DNA from: Rhizophlyctis rosea
Lineage: Eukaryota; Chytridiomycota; Chytridiomycetes; Rhizophlyctidales; Rhizophlyctidaceae
Length of the DNA: 64,000 nt
Assembly: GCA_027596075.1 (NCBI GenBank)
Contig: JADGJC010000181.1
Coordinates: forward strand, 1-64,000
Reading direction: 5' to 3'
Shown: positions 62,075 through 64,000 of the stretch, in pieces
Position numbering within the stretch: position 1 is the first letter of the stretch
Layout: each line of letters begins with the position of its first letter
Made by a program: the position numbers and the translations under genes
The notes under the pieces: model-generated
What the model saw: only the letters and a program-made list of their open reading frames with translations
The model's database searches: none
What the model was told of the DNA's origin: nothing

Positions 62075-62698
62075 GTCAGTAACCAACGGTGTGTGATGTA
62101 GCTTGGGTCGTAAGTGAGCGTACAAAGGGGGTCCTCCATGTGCAAGATGGAACAGGAGAATTGGTTAGGAGTCAGCGGAGAAGAAGGCGGAATTGGCATT
62201 TGTGACATTGCGCTTGACAGCAAAGCTTGCACTTTGACGGCAGTTTGAGTCTTTGACAGCTGGGGGGGCATGGGAAGGTTGTGGCATGTGGTGCGTCGCA
62301 TACAGAGGTGGTGAGTGGCACCGTGACTGTGCTTTGAAAGGAGTTCCTTGCCACGCCAGTCGAACAAGTTCTTTCCTTGTCTCCCCCTGCGCAACAAAAA
62401 GGAGGCACTAAGGACTTGCCATCTGCAACATAGCAGACAGGTGTTTTTCCCGTTGTTACTCTGGTTATGGAGGCGAAAAAAGACTCCATGATATAGTCTT
62501 TGAATTAGAATGATCGATTTCCACGTACATATTGGACCCACACACCCCACGCCCATAAACGCAAACCGACCATATCGGTCCCAGACATCCGCAGGGGGTC
62601 CCAACCATCTTCATGTTCCACCACACACAGGGTAAGAAAATCCCAACCTAACTCAAGGCTTTCACGCTTTGACCACTTCTCTCAATTCAGAAAGGTCT
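62075..62698. other. intergenic region between the two RRM paralogues
   Basis: A minus open frame of 177 codons (62604-62071) begins with TTG rather than ATG and has no recognisable domain. It covers the promoter of the downstream paralogue and is probably chance. No other feature. Confidence 0.5.
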
Positions 62699-63756
62699 TC
62701 ATGACTTTCCCCCTCTAGACCGATGCCTCCCCTTACTAAAAGTACACACAATCTTCCCACCATGATACTCCCTCCCATCCAAGGCAGCAATGACTTTCTC
62801 TCCCTCCTCAGCAGGACAATCTATAAAACAGTAATCATAGGAGTCTTCCGGTGTGCTGAAGCGGCGGCTGACTGCTTCTCTGCAAAAAATGTACTGGTGT
62901 TAATGGGGACGGAGGAGAGAGGGAAATGGGGGGAGGGGTGTACGTACATTTCGTAACCTTGGAGAAGACGTTGCATTTCTATGTAGTGTGATGCACGGTT
63001 TGGGAGTTTGGGGAGGTTGCCTATGTAGAGGCGTTTTGTGGTGGGAGATGGTGTATTGTGAGCGGAGGAGGAGGGAGTTGGCGAGTCTGGATTTGGGTGA
63101 TTTGATATTCCTGTATCTGTCGGTGATAGACTCCAAGCACTATCCGTTATAGTACTCCCCGCTTGGTTAGACGCATTCTGCCAAATTTTCCAGTCCGCAC
63201 CACCTTTTTGGATGAAAGTGTTGTTTATTGTTTTGCCTCCTTTCGGGACTTGGGTTTGTTGCTCTGGTCCGCATTTAAGAGTACGACCGCGCCAGAGTTT
63301 GCCGGAGAGTGTTGTTATGGCTTCTTCTGCTGTTTGGCGGTCGGGGAATTCCGCGAAGCAGTAGGAGGGGTTCCGGCTGGTGAAGCGGTCGGTGGAGAAG
63401 CGGATTTTCGTGAATGTTGAGAGGTTGTGTTTGGTGAGGAGGTGGGCGATGTCTGTGGCTTTGGCTTGTTGGGGGAGGTTGCCGATGTATATTCGGAGGC
63501 CTTCGCTTATGGCTTTTTGGGCTTCAAGATCGGATTCTGGGGGGAGTTCGGTTATGTGGGGTGCTTTGGGGCGATGAGTACGGGTGGGAGGGGGGTCCCG
63601 GGATCGTGAGAAATTTGTGATGGGTTTATTTGGTATTAGGGTTGCTGCAGGGTGGGAGGGCCTAAAGGCGGTGGCTCCACCAGCAGCACGGCGGAGCGGT
63701 ATGAGCCATTGTGCTGTGTTCGGAGCGTGGCGCCAAAATTGCGCACTCAAGAGCAT
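62699..63756 (-). CDS. double-RRM RNA-binding protein, mitochondrial-type presequence (upstream paralogue)
   Basis: Two exons, 63756-62948 and 62879-62699 (68-nt intron, phase 2), giving 329 residues. The N-terminus (MLLSAQFWRHAPNTAQWLIP, then LRRAAGGATAFRPSH) is Arg-rich and amphipathic with no acidic residue, as in mitochondrial presequences. RRM1: RNP2 RIYIGNL and RNP1 NPSYCFAEF, with GRTLKCGPEQ as the last strand. A Ser/Pro/Thr/Asn linker of about 85 residues contains the conserved-looking DWKIWQ. RRM2: RLYIGNL and, in exon 2, YDYCFIDCPAEEGE; its second half exists only after splicing. Domain layout, presequence and the RRM2 intron position match the downstream neighbour, so the two are a tandem duplication. 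It could bind mitochondrial transcripts; the target is unknown. Confidence 0.85.
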
Positions 63757-64000
63757 ATTCAGATGTGAACAGCGACGGAACGTAGCTTATGAGCGCCGGC
63801 TGACGGGAGGAGATTAGAGGGGTGGAAGAGCCACGCAAATGAAGCGAATGGGTTTGAGAGCAGGAAGACCATGCGCAGCACGCATCACAACTTTGTTCAG
63901 TCCTTGGAAGGCGGTGTCACTGGATTGGTGGCGCATTGGCGGCACTGCTTGCCAAAGTCACGTGATGGGTGGCTACGTCACATGCATCATGCGTCTTGGA
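63757..64000. promoter_or_regulatory. 5' flank of the upstream RRM paralogue (runs off the window)
   Basis: Only 244 bases are visible. No TATA box or start of another gene is recognised. Confidence 0.3.

Noticed and set aside
62071..62604. 177-codon minus frame between the RRM paralogues
   Set aside because: It begins with TTG, has no domain, and overlaps exon 1 and the promoter of the downstream RRM gene.
1..64000. CRISPR arrays, bacterial operons, prophage or rRNA
   Set aside because: No regularly spaced repeats, ribosome-binding-site-led gene strings, phage genes or rRNA motifs; all confident genes are spliced.

Overview
The window looks like a nuclear contig from an early-diverging, zoosporic (chytrid-like) fungus. 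Every confident gene is split by short GT-AG introns (mostly 46-111 nt, donors GTRNGN, branch sites of CTNAC type), which excludes bacteria and a virus. The gene content is fungal or generally eukaryotic. An E2F winged-helix factor, which Dikarya lack, sits beside a MESH1-type hydrolase, a DM9-repeat protein, a slicer-competent Argonaute and an Fmp42/SLC43-type carrier. The chytrid placement is an inference from this mix; no rRNA or taxonomic marker is present.

Layout. (1) 1-6.5 kb: a DM9-repeat protein on minus (2982-3976, TATA box at 4101) and the cell-cycle adaptor Cks1 on plus (5567-6517). (2) 6.5-15.9 kb: a gene desert with diverged repeat copies and broken coding-like pieces. (3) 15.9-19.4 kb: a six-exon Argonaute on minus, whose oversized first intron is full of small GC hairpins. 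(4) 19.4-28.8 kb: a second desert. (5) 28.8-31.1 kb: a secreted mucin-like protein whose Cys-rich modules are mostly laid out one per exon. (6) 33.7-47.5 kb: the gene-dense island, holding a 17-exon COG3 (minus), a divergent E2F (plus), MESH1 (minus), an Fmp42/SLC43-like transporter (minus) and a small secreted Cys-rich protein (plus). (7) 50.1-52.7 kb: a PARP-type ADP-ribosyltransferase with ubiquitin-interacting-like motifs. (8) 52.7-59.2 kb: a third desert. (9) 59.2-63.8 kb: guanine deaminase (plus) converging on two tandem paralogous double-RRM proteins (minus), both with mitochondrial-type presequences. The downstream paralogue carries an apparent one-base frameshift.

The genes do not form one pathway. 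Two cell-cycle genes (CKS1, E2F), RNA biology (Argonaute, RRM pair), trafficking (COG3), nucleotide metabolism (MESH1, guanine deaminase) and surface or secreted proteins are mixed. About 60% of the window is long intergenic DNA in which I recognise no intact gene. Several stretches of it resemble one another, which suggests an old, decayed repeat or gene family. Exon coordinates below were assembled by hand from splice-site and reading-frame agreement. Every multi-exon model closes in frame except the frameshifted RRM paralogue.
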